This document shows, one piece after another, positions 8,407 to 18,745 of a DNA stretch of 32,457 nucleotides (its first letter is position 1; each line of letters opens with the position of its first letter). The stretch is from Planctomycetota bacterium. GTDB taxonomy: Bacteria; Planctomycetota; Planctomycetia; Pirellulales; Pirellulaceae. The stretch lies in contig JAJDEH010000145.1 of assembly GCA_029259935.1 (NCBI GenBank), positions 1 through 32,457 on the forward strand, in the 5' to 3' direction. The position numbers and the translations under genes are program-made. The notes under the pieces are model-generated. The model saw nothing but the letters and a program-made list of their open reading frames with translations, was not told the DNA's origin and searched no databases.

Positions 8407-8559
8407 CAAACTTCAGTTCACTTACGGATTGTCACAGCCGAGCGGTAGCTCGAAAGTCGTTCGAGGCCCGGCCTCGCTAGTGTTTCGAATAAGAACTTTT
8501 GCGTGGTGCGCGCGAAATTGATAAATTCGAGATTCGGATTTGGTTGCAGCTATGCCGCT

Positions 8560-9801
8560 CTAGGCTCCTTTGGTTGCCCGAATCAAGAATGTTGGATTGA
8601 GCGACTCGAATCGCATTCGCTCCAACTGGTCATTACCGCGGGCAATGTTTACCATCCAGACTTGCGGGTCGCCGGCCAGTCGTTGAAGTACTTCACGGAC
8701 CGACGCCACGTTTTCGATACTGCCGACGGTGGCCACCAATCGTCCGCCTTTCTTCAAGCGTTCGTAGGCGAGTTCAACAATGTGGGCCACTGTCCGCCCG
8801 CTGCCGCCGACAAAGATCGCGTCCGGGTCCGGCAAATCGGCCCAAGCTTCCGGTGCCTGCCCCAAAACAGGAGTCAGGTTCGTCACACCGAAACGTTCGG
8901 CGTTGGCCGCAATCAGATCGTAATCTTCAACATCCATTTCGATGGCAAAAGTTCTGCCGCCCGACGCAATTTGAGAGGCCTCGACGGCAACCGAGCCGCT
9001 GCCCGCGCCGACATCCCACACCGTGCTGGACGGTCCCAAGTCCATTTCCGCCAGGCCCATGGTGCGGACTTCCGCCGAGGTTAGCAAGCCGCGTTTCGGC
9101 TGCGACTGCAAAAACGCCTCATCGGGATTGCCGAACAATCGCTTCCCTGCCATTTCGGCGGGGCGGTCCGGAACATTGGGCTTACGCACAAGCACCATCA
9201 CGTTCAGCGGTGCGAAGTCTTGCGATTGAATCTCGGACAACTCGCCGCTGGTAACCCGTTCGTCCGGCGATCCCAGATTCTCGCAGACGTAGGCCGTAAA
9301 ATAGTCGATGCGCCGCTTCAGCAGTTCCTCGGCCAACCTGGCCGGCGGGTCGGATTCAGTGGTGAAGAGTCCGACTTTTTCGGCGGTACGAATCTTCTCC
9401 ACGACATGGCCCAGGCTCTGCGTGGCGAGGTTCGTCAAATATGCCTCGTCCCAACTTTCCTTTACCCGCGCGAACGCCAACTGCATGCTGCTGACGTGAG
9501 GCAACACCTCAAAGCGGTCCTTACCCAAGTGTTCGCAAAGATAACGTGCGGTTCCGTAGAACAGCGGATCTCCAGTCGCCAGGATCACGATCGACTTGTC
9601 CTGTTCCTGGGCGATCCGGTCAACGACGACGTCCAGGTCGCCATGAAAGTAAAGCCGCTCCGTGCCGTTTTCCGGTACGTTGGCCAGCGTTTCTTCACCG
9701 CCGATGAGCAGTTCGGCCCGATCGACGAATTCACGAGCTTTGCTGGTTAGTCCCTCGAGACCATCGTCTCCGATTCCGAGAATGTGTACTTTCTCAGGCA
9801 A
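8560..9801 (-). CDS. cobL: Precorrin-6Y C5,15-methyltransferase (decarboxylating), CbiE-CbiT fusion
   Basis: The enzyme methylates precorrin-6Y at C5 and C15 using SAM and removes the C12 acetate carboxylate during cobalamin biosynthesis. The N-terminal CbiE-type tetrapyrrole methylase domain (1 to about 207) has VHILGIGDDG (5-14) and ILATGDPLFYGTA (73-85). The C-terminal CbiT-type domain (about 225-413) has VWDVGAGSGSVAVE (261-274) and DAIFVGGSGR (327-336). The length of 413 residues is normal for the fused CobL. The start is TTG with an excellent GGAGGGAG ribosome binding site 3 nt upstream; no competing ATG is near. It follows the WD40/cytochrome gene by 41 bp on the same strand, and no other cobalamin genes are present. 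Confidence 0.92.
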   Translation of the reverse strand: MPEKVHILGIGDDGLEGLTSKAREFVDRAELLIGGEETLANVPENGTERLYFHGDLDVVVDRIAQEQDKSIVILATGDPLFYGTARYLCEHLGKDRFEVLPHVSSMQLAFARVKESWDEAYLTNLATQSLGHVVEKIRTAEKVGLFTTESDPPARLAEELLKRRIDYFTAYVCENLGSPDERVTSGELSEIQSQDFAPLNVMVLVRKPNVPDRPAEMAGKRLFGNPDEAFLQSQPKRGLLTSAEVRTMGLAEMDLGPSSTVWDVGAGSGSVAVEASQIASGGRTFAIEMDVEDYDLIAANAERFGVTNLTPVLGQAPEAWADLPDPDAIFVGGSGRTVAHIVELAYERLKKGGRLVATVGSIENVASVREVLQRLAGDPQVWMVNIARGNDQLERMRFESLNPTFLIRATKGA

Positions 9802-9842
9802 TGGCTCCCTCCATTCTTTCGCTGATTAGATCCATTTCGTGG

Positions 9843-12662
9843 CTACTCGGATTTGCCGGCCAGTTGACCAGAGTTGCGAACATGAAGGATCACCGGCCAC
9901 GTGGCCTGCCCTCCCTCGACGTTCGCTTTCAGATGAAATTTGCGAGTCGTTTCCGGAACCCAATCGGCGGCCGTGATAAAAAACGTCCGCTCGTTCTTTC
10001 CTTCCACGATCATCAATCCGTTCAGTCCAATGTTATCCACATAGACGCCGTGGGGAAGATTTCGGCCGGAGTCTTCCGAGCCCAGTGCGATCCGGGCATC
10101 GAAGCCGTTCCGCTCGGCGACCACCTTGGCCATGATCGTCTGGCCGGGCGTGATTTCCAGTTCCAACGGCTGATCAGGCGACGGAACTGCTGCTGGTTCC
10201 TGGTCGGCCCGCACGATCCTAACCAACACCTTGGGCTTGTCGGCCAGCTTGATTTCGCCAAGATTGTTGACCGTTTTCGTAACGGTCTTTTCGTTGACCG
10301 ACGCGATGGCGGTCACTTTGGAGATTTTCGCGTTCTGCTCGGTCGGCTTGGCGGCGTCCGGCAAAGCGTTAATGGTTCCGAAGGCTACCAGATGGCCGGC
10401 TTGAATGACCAATGGCGAAGTCACATGAAAACCGGGTGGCACATCGGTGATGTCCACGCGAATCGGCCCATCGAATCCGTCGATCCGCTCGGCCCGGACA
10501 TGAAATTCCTTGCCGCTTCCGGCCCCGACAGTCGGATTGGCGTCGTTTAGCGTGACCTTGAAGTCGGGACGTCGGGCGCGAATCGTCAATTTGTATTTAT
10601 GCTGTTCGCCGTGAAAACCGCGCACGTCGCGTACACGAACCAGATACTCGCCATCGGCCGGCGCGGTGAACGTCAAACGCGAATCGGTTCCCAGCTTGCG
10701 CCGGCTATCGTCGTCGTTCTCGTAGTGCAACGTAAACGTAGGCAGGCCGTTGGCGATCAACTTCGTCGCGGGAGGATGTGGTTTGACGATGTAGCACGGA
10801 GCATGCAAGGCGTGCGCGTTGGCCGTGGTATCGAACAGCGTGTGGCGGTCGCCTTTTCCGGGATAGACCAAGAACCCCGAGTCGGGACCGCGCGGATAAT
10901 GAAACAGTTTCACGACTTCGCCATTGGCGAACAGCAACTCGTTCAATTCCATCTCTTCCCAATTGTGAACACGAAAGTCGCCGCTGGTCTTGGAATCCTT
11001 GCCGCGAAACTTGAAATAGGAATCTCGCACCGCTTGCAACAACACACGCGGGACGGGACGGCCAGCCGAATCGAGTAGTTCAATTTTGGTATCCAAGGGC
11101 GATTTAGAACGAGCCGCGTTGGTCTCGATCACCCACTCTTGTCCCGCTTTTGCCGAGAAGCGGAACAGATCTTCGTCATAGCTTTGGCTTTCCCGCGTGA
11201 CATGGATCACGCCCGCGACCGTGGCCGGAGCTTGGACGGGCGTTGCTTCGCTGGGCAAATCGTTCGGTTCCTGTTCGACGGCAGTGGTCATTGGAGTGTC
11301 GGCGACGGCGACGGGGCTGGCAGTCGATCCGGTCGTCGCTTTTTTCGCGGTTGTTTCCTTGACCGCGTAGCTTTGCAGCGATCCATCCAGCCGGCCAACC
11401 AACAAGTTCTTACCTTGCGGATTGAATGTTACGGCCTGAGCGATGTCGGGCTGCTGCTCGAAAGCAAACGTTTGGGTAAAGCCGCGAGTTTCCCACAGCT
11501 TCAACGTGCGATCCTCGGCCGCCGACGCCAAGGCGCGGCCGTCACGGGAAAACGCCAATTGCGTAATCGCGCCTTCATGAGCAAACCTCGCATGAACAAG
11601 GGGATTGATCCGAGGCTTTTTCTTGGAAACAAAACGCCACACTCGAAGACGATTGTCCGCCCCGCCGGCCAACACATATCGACCGTCCGGACTGAAGGCG
11701 ACCGTAAACTGTTCCGCCAAGGGTTGGCTGAGTGTATCGAGCCGTATGCCCGACTCGACGTGCCACAGTTTGACCGTTTCGTCGCCGCTCGCGCTGGCCA
11801 GCACGGTATCGTCCGGGCTGAACGCCAAGTCGTAAACGGCATCGTTGTGGCCGTTGAAGGTGCGAATCTGCTCGCCGCCTTCAACGTTCCATAAAATGAT
11901 TTGCTTGTCATAGCTGGCCGTCGCCAGTCGTTTGCCGCCGGCCGACAGAGTAGCGGCGTACATCGTGTCGCGGTGCCCGGTGAACTCGGCGACAGCGGCG
12001 CCGTCGGCAACATTGAAGATCGTCGCCCGGCCGTAGAGTCCCGCGACGCCGGCTGCGGCGACCAGTTTTTTCCCATCGCGAGAAAACTCAATTTGGTTGA
12101 CCTTTCCTGGAAGTTCCCGCAGCATCCGAACCGGCTTGAGCGAGCCAGCCCGCAGCAATTCGACGCTGCCAAAGCGGGCCACCGCCACGAGATCCTCGGT
12201 CGGCGACCAGGCAACGGAAGTGATTGCTTGTCGAGCGGCCGCGGCAGTTTGAATCTTTGGCGTCCGCAGAATGGTGCGATCGGGCTGCTTGCCATTCGGC
12301 CCCGGCGCGCCGGCGGCGATCCAGGCTTTGAGCAGTTCGCGTTCGGGCTCCGTGGGTGCTTTGTTATCCTCGGGCGGCATCTTGGGTTCCGCTTCACCCG
12401 TCAACACGCGAACCAGTCGGCTCGCTTTGGCATCGCCCGCCAACACGGCCAATCCGTTCTCTCCTCCCTTTTGCAACTGCTCGAAGGAGGACAAGGAAAG
12501 CTGGCCCTCCCGGTCGTCGTCGTTATGACAGCCCACACAGTACTTCTGAAAGATAGGGACGATCTCGGTCGAGTAGTCGGGTGCCTGCTCTTCCGCACCC
12601 AGCAGCGGCACGGCAGCCAGCATCCAGATTCCCAATAAGGGGACGATCGAAATTCGGATCAT
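9843..12662 (-). CDS. Secreted cytochrome c-like / WD40 beta-propeller protein with PPC-type domains
   Basis: The 939-residue protein has a signal peptide (1 to about 23, ending PLLGAEE). A planctomycete-type cytochrome domain follows, with heme motif CVGCH (42-46) and the distal PKMPP pattern. Seven WD repeats follow (about 146-430), recognisable by phrases such as FSPDDTVLASASGDETVKLW and enough for one seven-bladed propeller. The C-terminal half contains EQEPNDLPSEATPVQAP, typical of pre-peptidase C-terminal (PPC) beta domains, and further beta-sandwich sequence. It probably acts outside the cytoplasm. It follows the DUF1549/DUF1553 gene by 26 bp, the usual planctomycete pairing. Function is unknown; roles in polymer degradation or electron transfer have been suggested for the family. 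Confidence 0.88.
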   Translation of the reverse strand: MIRISIVPLLGIWMLAAVPLLGAEEQAPDYSTEIVPIFQKYCVGCHNDDDREGQLSLSSFEQLQKGGENGLAVLAGDAKASRLVRVLTGEAEPKMPPEDNKAPTEPERELLKAWIAAGAPGPNGKQPDRTILRTPKIQTAAAARQAITSVAWSPTEDLVAVARFGSVELLRAGSLKPVRMLRELPGKVNQIEFSRDGKKLVAAAGVAGLYGRATIFNVADGAAVAEFTGHRDTMYAATLSAGGKRLATASYDKQIILWNVEGGEQIRTFNGHNDAVYDLAFSPDDTVLASASGDETVKLWHVESGIRLDTLSQPLAEQFTVAFSPDGRYVLAGGADNRLRVWRFVSKKKPRINPLVHARFAHEGAITQLAFSRDGRALASAAEDRTLKLWETRGFTQTFAFEQQPDIAQAVTFNPQGKNLLVGRLDGSLQSYAVKETTAKKATTGSTASPVAVADTPMTTAVEQEPNDLPSEATPVQAPATVAGVIHVTRESQSYDEDLFRFSAKAGQEWVIETNAARSKSPLDTKIELLDSAGRPVPRVLLQAVRDSYFKFRGKDSKTSGDFRVHNWEEMELNELLFANGEVVKLFHYPRGPDSGFLVYPGKGDRHTLFDTTANAHALHAPCYIVKPHPPATKLIANGLPTFTLHYENDDDSRRKLGTDSRLTFTAPADGEYLVRVRDVRGFHGEQHKYKLTIRARRPDFKVTLNDANPTVGAGSGKEFHVRAERIDGFDGPIRVDITDVPPGFHVTSPLVIQAGHLVAFGTINALPDAAKPTEQNAKISKVTAIASVNEKTVTKTVNNLGEIKLADKPKVLVRIVRADQEPAAVPSPDQPLELEITPGQTIMAKVVAERNGFDARIALGSEDSGRNLPHGVYVDNIGLNGLMIVEGKNERTFFITAADWVPETTRKFHLKANVEGGQATWPVILHVRNSGQLAGKSE

Positions 12663-12688
12663 TTGAAATATTTCCTGGTTGAACCGGC

Positions 12689-15178
12689 TTAATGATTGAA
12701 TAAGAATTCGCGGCTACTGATTACTGACCAGAACAAATCCTCGACGGCAATACGGTCGTCGCTCGCTTCGCTCATCAGCGTTAACAGTTGTTTCTTTTCA
12801 TCGGCTGTTGGAAATCGAGAGAGGGCTGTCAAGAAGACTTCGTCAATCATCGCTTCTCGCGACATCCCGGCATCCAGCAGTTTGGAAACGTAGCTCTCCT
12901 TAGCGGTTAGTTTCTCATTGACCGTGTCGCCATTGGAAATGTGCAAGACCTGAACCATCGACGGTTCGTCCGATCGTTCGCATTCACAGGTAATATCACG
13001 GCTGTTGCGGCCGAAGGTCTTTAGGAAGTAAGAATCGACCGCCGAATCGTACAGTTGAATTGCTCGCGTGCCTTTCGGATAAAAGTCGGTCTTCTGCCGA
13101 TCCGCGCCGGCGAAGGCGACCTCGGTAAACTCGCTGGGCACTTGTGTCACTTGCGAGATCGCGTCCAACAATACTTCAGCCATCATGCGTCGCGGATAGT
13201 AACGAGAATAGAACCGCAGTTCCGCTTGATTATCGGCCAGCGGTTGGCTGCCCCGCTGGTAGGTCTCGGAATGCAGGATCAGCCGCATGAGCGCTTTAAG
13301 GTCGAATTTCTGATCCACCAGGTATTGCGAGGTCGCGGCCAACAGTTCTTCATTACTGGCCGGATTCGTGGCCCGCATATCGTCGACGGCTTCGACCAGG
13401 CCGACACCGAAAAAATTGGCCCACACACGATTCGTGATCGCGCGAGCGAAATAGGGATTTTCAGGTGATGTCAGCCAGTTGGCCAAATGAATGCGGCGGT
13501 CCGTCGTCGAGTCAAAGGAAATCGGTTCGCCGTCCAACGGTGTCGGCGGTTGCGGTTTGCCGGTCAGCGGCTGGACGAGTTCGCCAGTCGGTGCCACGAA
13601 CAGCGTGCGAATGCCGTCGCCGCTGCGACCATCGCCGCCCCATCCCTTCGCGCGGACGCGGGAGAACAAGTTCGCCATCGCGTAGTATTGATTGTTGGTC
13701 CATTTTTCCAAGGGATGGTTGTGGCATTTGGCACAGCCAATCGACAAGCCCATGAATGCCTGGCTGACGTTTTCCATCATGCTTTCCGGATCTTGATGCA
13801 ACGCATAAAAATTCGTGGCACCGTTTTCCAAACTGCCGCCCTGGGCGGTAACAATCTCGCGAACGAACTGGTCCCACGGCGTGTTCGCGGCCACATGGCC
13901 GTGAATCCACTGGTAGTAAGCTTTTACCGCCTTCGGACGCAAGCGACGGCCATTGATCAGCATCACGTCCGACCATTTGTAGGTCCAATAGTCCACGAAT
14001 TCGGGACGGCCTAGCAAGTGTTCGATCAGGCGATCGCGTTTGTCGCCCGCGGTGTCCGTCAGAAACTTGCGCGTTTCCTCGGCGGTCGGCAAAGTTCCTA
14101 TCGTGTCGATGTAGACGCGGCGAAGAAACTGCTGATCGGTGGCTTTCGGCGAAGGACAGAGGTTCAGTCGCTGAAGCTGCTCCAAGACGAGATCGTCAAG
14201 AAAGTTCTTGCGCGGGGCCTTGGCGAACAGGTCGGGGGACAAGTCGTTCTCGTAAGGAACGGAAACACGTGCGATGGCGATTTTTTGAGAGAACCAGGCC
14301 GTCACCGCGCCTTCGCCGAATCCCATCACGTTCAATTGCCCGCGGTGGTCAACTTTCAGTACCGTTTCATTGGCCGATGCGAACTTGGTCCATTGCGTTA
14401 CATCTTCCACGCGGCCGTCCGAGTAAAACGCGCGAACCAAAACTTGTTGTTGAGCGTTAGGCGCAAGCACCGAGAGTGCCGGAAGAATTTCGAGTCGCTC
14501 AAGCGAAGCGTCTTTTTCGGCGGGCGGTTTGGCTCCGTTGGCGATCCATTCAGCCAGCACTTGGTAATCGGGCGAGTTGACTTCAAAACGCACTCCGCCT
14601 TTATGAGGAAAGCCGCCCGAGGGCTTGGCAAGCACAAGGCTGCGGCCGGGGTCCGATAACTCGACGCGGCGGCCACGCGCCTGGCGTGTCATGATGTAGT
14701 GATCCGATTTGGGGTCATAGCCCCGCAGCGAGAGCTTGAAGCCGCCCTTGCCCGCCAGTGCTCCATGGCAGGCTCCCGAATTGCAGCCGGCCTTCGAAAG
14801 CACCGGCAACACATGGTTACGAAAAGTCCACTCGTGTGGCTGGTTCATTCCAACGACTTCTACTTGGGCGGTCGCCGTTCGCTTCCTAGATCGCGCGGTG
14901 ATTGTCGCTTGGCCATTGGCGACGGGAATCAACACGCCGTCGGTCACGGTAACAATGGCCGGATCGCTGGACTCAAGGCGGGCGTCGGATACCTCGCCAA
15001 TGTAAAGATCCTGGTCCGCGTTCATCACGACGACTCGGTGCCGTGCCTGCGAACCGCTTAAGGTGACCTGCGCCGGCAGGATCGCCAGCGTCGGTTCCGC
15101 CGTCGTTTGACTTGGCACAAGCAGACAGACGATCAGCGGTAGGAAAGTGGCAACCCGCCAAGTCGAGGAACACTTCAT
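12689..15178 (-). CDS. DUF1549/DUF1553 secreted cytochrome-type protein
   Basis: The 829-residue protein has a signal peptide (cleavage near TTAEP, about 27). An Ig-like BIG2 domain (about 30-110) has the phrase ANGQATITARS. A cytochrome-like segment follows with CNSGACHG (132-139), a C-x4-C-H variant rather than C-x2-C-H. The DUF1549 region (about 325-530) begins FLDDLVLEQLQRLNL and contains a regular CAKCHNHPLEKW heme motif. The DUF1553 region (about 560-820) contains NRVWANFFGVGLVE and YPRRMMAEVLLDAIS. This is a classic planctomycete architecture, encoded between a DUF1501 gene and a WD40 gene. It is probably extracytoplasmic. The biochemical role is not established. Confidence 0.92.
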   Translation of the reverse strand: MKCSSTWRVATFLPLIVCLLVPSQTTAEPTLAILPAQVTLSGSQARHRVVVMNADQDLYIGEVSDARLESSDPAIVTVTDGVLIPVANGQATITARSRKRTATAQVEVVGMNQPHEWTFRNHVLPVLSKAGCNSGACHGALAGKGGFKLSLRGYDPKSDHYIMTRQARGRRVELSDPGRSLVLAKPSGGFPHKGGVRFEVNSPDYQVLAEWIANGAKPPAEKDASLERLEILPALSVLAPNAQQQVLVRAFYSDGRVEDVTQWTKFASANETVLKVDHRGQLNVMGFGEGAVTAWFSQKIAIARVSVPYENDLSPDLFAKAPRKNFLDDLVLEQLQRLNLCPSPKATDQQFLRRVYIDTIGTLPTAEETRKFLTDTAGDKRDRLIEHLLGRPEFVDYWTYKWSDVMLINGRRLRPKAVKAYYQWIHGHVAANTPWDQFVREIVTAQGGSLENGATNFYALHQDPESMMENVSQAFMGLSIGCAKCHNHPLEKWTNNQYYAMANLFSRVRAKGWGGDGRSGDGIRTLFVAPTGELVQPLTGKPQPPTPLDGEPISFDSTTDRRIHLANWLTSPENPYFARAITNRVWANFFGVGLVEAVDDMRATNPASNEELLAATSQYLVDQKFDLKALMRLILHSETYQRGSQPLADNQAELRFYSRYYPRRMMAEVLLDAISQVTQVPSEFTEVAFAGADRQKTDFYPKGTRAIQLYDSAVDSYFLKTFGRNSRDITCECERSDEPSMVQVLHISNGDTVNEKLTAKESYVSKLLDAGMSREAMIDEVFLTALSRFPTADEKKQLLTLMSEASDDRIAVEDLFWSVISSREFLFNH

Positions 15179-15278
15179 GGGCTATTGCCTGTTGGAGAGA
15201 AATGTGGAGGTGTGCGTTAAAAGTGTGTGCACAGGCACTGCCAGTCCACACGACCGGACCTAGCGGCCCGTTAGGTAA

Positions 15279-15339
15279 CCCGCCGCGTTAGCGAGGGGGT
15301 AATTGTCGTCGAATTGATTTTCCTCGCTGACGCGTCGGG
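15279..15339. repeat. Long imperfect hairpin between DUF1501 and DUF1549 genes
   Basis: Arms at 15279-15296 and 15322-15339 (18 bp each) pair with one G-T wobble and one mismatch, around a 25-nt loop. It sits in the 228-bp gap between two co-directional genes and could slow, terminate or process the transcript between them. The GCGTTAGCGAGG phrase looks like a dispersed repeat rather than a unique terminator; there is no T-tract in the leftward direction. Confidence 0.6.
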
Positions 15340-15406
15340 CGTTGATGGGTCCGTACCAATGTGAGGCTAGGCTCAACATCCAGTCACGGCCAATCAGTTT
15401 CCGCTG

Positions 15407-16780
15407 TCAGAATAATTCCTTGATTTCTCGCTTGCCAAAATCAACTAACGGATAGGGGCGGCCATTGGGACCTGGCAAGTGGGTTTCTAAGTCGAATCCC
15501 ATGCTGTGGAAAACCGTGGCCGCGATTTCACCTGGATCGGTCGGCCGCTCATCGGGCACTCCACCGATCGGATCACTGCGTCCCACGACACGTCCACCTT
15601 GGACTCCGCCGCCCGCGAAATAGCATGTGTAGCACTGCGGCCAATGATCGCGACCGCCGGCCGGATTCACTTTCGGCGTTCGCCCGAATTCGGACAAGTT
15701 GCAAACCAAAGTCTTTTCCAGCATCCCCCGGTCGGCCAAATCTTCGATCAGCGCGCTATACGCTTGATCGTACATCGGCGCGACAATGTTCTTCATGCCT
15801 TCGATCGAAGTGAACGGCTTCGAGCCGTGGATGTCCCAAGTGATTTCGTCGAAGACGGTCAGAAACGTGTTGATGGTGGCGAACCTCACGCCCGATTCAA
15901 TGAGCCGACGAGCCAACAGGCAGCACTGGCCGAAGCGGTTCATTCCGTATCGTTCGCGGACTTTCTTAGGCTCTTTTTCGAGGTCGAAAGCGTCCCGAGC
16001 CTCGGTGCTGGTCATCATGCGAAACGCCGTGTGGAAATTCCTGTCCAGCAGCTTGGCGTTTTCCGTGGCTTCGAAGTCCTTCACCGTTTGGTCAACGACG
16101 TCGCGCATGCGTCTGCGTCGGGCCAGTCGCACTTCGTCAATTTCATCCGGCGGCAGCAAATCCGGCACCTTGAACTTGGGCTTCGAGGGATCGGCCATCA
16201 GCGCGAAAGGATCATAGGCCTTGCCCAGAAAACCGGCCGCTTGGCCATTCGGCAAACCGCCGCCGCCGCGTCCCATGGTTTCAGGCAGCACGACGAAGGG
16301 TGGCAAGTCGGACTTGCGACCTCGCAGATAGCTCACCGCGGAACCGACATGGGGAGTGTTGACACCTCCGGAAAACAAGCGGCCCGTTTGCATCATCTGC
16401 CAGCCGGCATCATGCACCGCCGCGCCGGTATGGTAGCACGAGCGAACCAGCGAAATCTTGTCCGCTACCTTGGCATGCCGTGGGAAGATCTCCGACAGCT
16501 GAATCTCCGGTGCCGTCGTATTGATCGGCTTGAACGGTCCGCGCACTTCCGAGGGCGCGTCGGGCTTCATGTCCCATGTATCCACGTGGCTCGGCGCGCC
16601 CAAATTGAAAATCATGATGCACGCGCGGTCGTTGTCTTTATCCGCTAGCCCATTTTCCTTCGCCTGCAAGTACTGCGGCAGCGAAAGACCGACGGCTCCC
16701 AACGAGCCAACCTGGAGAAAATCGCGCCGCGTCACGCCGTTACAAGTGTGGGCTTTTCCCTGGCCGACAAAGGTCAACAT
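15407..16780 (-). CDS. DUF1501 protein (sulfatase-like fold), Tat-exported
   Basis: The 457-residue protein carries a twin-arginine signal, TRRDFLQVGSLGAVGLSL (Arg18-Arg19), so it is likely exported folded. The DUF1501 signatures follow: IMIFNLGAPSHVDTWDMKPD, a GPFKPI-TT-PEIQLSE-FPRHA block, HDAGWQMMQTGR, NLSEFGRTPKVN, GRDHWPQCYT, and a terminal HLPGPNGRPYPLVD-GK-IKELF. The fold is related to alkaline phosphatase/sulfatase enzymes. It is the first gene of the leftward set DUF1501, DUF1549/DUF1553, WD40, a conserved planctomycete grouping. The ATG has GGAG about 9 nt upstream. The substrate is unknown. Confidence 0.92.
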   Translation of the reverse strand: MLTFVGQGKAHTCNGVTRRDFLQVGSLGAVGLSLPQYLQAKENGLADKDNDRACIMIFNLGAPSHVDTWDMKPDAPSEVRGPFKPINTTAPEIQLSEIFPRHAKVADKISLVRSCYHTGAAVHDAGWQMMQTGRLFSGGVNTPHVGSAVSYLRGRKSDLPPFVVLPETMGRGGGGLPNGQAAGFLGKAYDPFALMADPSKPKFKVPDLLPPDEIDEVRLARRRRMRDVVDQTVKDFEATENAKLLDRNFHTAFRMMTSTEARDAFDLEKEPKKVRERYGMNRFGQCCLLARRLIESGVRFATINTFLTVFDEITWDIHGSKPFTSIEGMKNIVAPMYDQAYSALIEDLADRGMLEKTLVCNLSEFGRTPKVNPAGGRDHWPQCYTCYFAGGGVQGGRVVGRSDPIGGVPDERPTDPGEIAATVFHSMGFDLETHLPGPNGRPYPLVDFGKREIKELF

Positions 16781-16815
16781 CGTATGAAGCTCCGCTGCAT
16801 GGAGGGTGTTCTTTC

Positions 16816-16845
16816 ACCTACCGCAAGATGAAAATGGCGGTAGGT
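16816..16845 (-). promoter_or_regulatory. Leader hairpin upstream of the DUF1501 gene
   Basis: ACCTACCGC at 16816-16824 pairs perfectly with GCGGTAGGT at 16837-16845 (9 bp, 12-nt loop). It lies between the proposed promoter (16881-16909) and the start codon at 16780, so it would form in the 5' untranslated RNA about 36 nt before the ATG. It may affect mRNA stability or translation; no ligand-binding class was recognised. Confidence 0.45.
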
Positions 16846-16880
16846 AGGAGAGGGAACGACTCGATTCCTCTAAGTTAGCT

Positions 16881-16909
16881 ATGATAACGAAGAGACACGC
16901 AATTCACAA
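16881..16909 (-). promoter_or_regulatory. Candidate sigma70-type promoter for the DUF1501 set
   Basis: Reading leftward, TTGTGA (16909-16904) and TATCAT (16886-16881) are separated by exactly 17 bp, matching the consensus at 4 of 6 and 5 of 6 positions. This gives a leader of roughly 95 nt before the start at 16780. Consensus matching only. Confidence 0.45.
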
Positions 16910-16958
16910 ATCGCTCCGAGCCGTGATTTCGGCCCAAAACTAGGGAGAATGCGTCTAA

Positions 16959-17001
16959 TCTCCGCCCCAACGGGAAAGCGTCTCCGCCCCAACGGGAAAG
17001 C
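16959..17001. repeat. Short tandem repeat
   Basis: TCTCCGCCCCAACGGGAAAG plus C occurs twice in tandem (16959-16979 and 16981-17001), period 22 bp, in the gap between the gap gene and the DUF1501 promoter. The rest of 17002-17142 shows no gene or clear terminator. Confidence 0.85.
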
Positions 17002-17142
17002 AATTCGTCGTCGGTGGATGATCGTTTTCAATTGATGAACGCGCAAGCACGAAAAACCAATGGGATTGCTTGGCCTGCGCCGCGACGAGCGTATTGACGT
17101 CGAGGCAGCGCGAGCCGGTCCGACGTCAGCCACTCAACGCAG

Positions 17143-18207
<1,065 letters not shown>

Positions 18208-18221
18208 TTACACGAACCGAA

Positions 18222-18250
18222 ATTATACTGAGCCCTCAAAATACCGGCAA
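18222..18250 (-). promoter_or_regulatory. Sigma70-type promoter of gap
   Basis: Reading leftward, TTGCCG (18250-18245), a 17-bp spacer and a perfect TATAAT (18227-18222) precede the gap start codon at 18168, giving a leader of about 47 nt. The -10 is exact and the -35 matches at 4 of 6 positions. Confidence 0.65.
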
Positions 18251-18745
18251 TGGGCCCATCAACGGTCACAAATGCGACACCGCCCGCCACCCTGCCGGAA
18301 CAAGCGGGGCACTCACCAACTTGTAACATACGTCCGCGACGAGTTCTTCACGGCTTGTCTGGTTCCCTCTGTCAGGCAACCACCCTCCACGCGCGTCGCT
18401 AATGGCAGGCGATGCAAGAGTTTGCGTCTTGTAGTTCGAGCATCGAATGTCGAGTCTCCTCTCTCAGTGAGCGCGATAAGCGGCTGTTGCACGACCACGT
18501 CGTGCAATCGTTTTGCAACCGTCTTCAAACGTCCGCGCGCAGTTGCCCCGCTACGGACGATTACGTCCGCTTTTTGGGAACAGCGACTCGTGGTCCCCGT
18601 CACCCGTTGTGCCCGTCGCTCATTGTGGCCAATCTCCCCAGCCCCCGTCTCGACCGAAGGTCTCGTTCCAGGCTGAGGCCTTTGGTCGGTTTAGCAGGAC
18701 GGTCAGGACACTGCCCACCATGCGCGGGCGTCGGCCTCCAACTTT
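18251..18745. other. Gene-free stretch left of the direct repeat
   Basis: About 495 bp with open frames on both strands but Arg/Ser-rich, non-protein-like translations and no recognisable motif. It may be decayed mobile DNA. No tRNA or other RNA gene was seen. Confidence 0.4.

Noticed and set aside
9801..11894. Several 150-250-codon open frames antisense to the WD40 gene
   Set aside because: They are shadows of the strongly supported reverse-strand WD40/cytochrome frame and show no motifs or ribosome binding sites.
15506..16648. A 380-codon open frame antisense to the DUF1501 gene
   Set aside because: The opposite strand encodes an unmistakable DUF1501 protein; the antisense translation is Arg/His-rich without domain pattern, as expected in GC-rich DNA.
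18313..18603. A 96-codon reverse frame left of the direct repeat
   Set aside because: Overlaps other equally open frames, no start signal, no recognisable motif.
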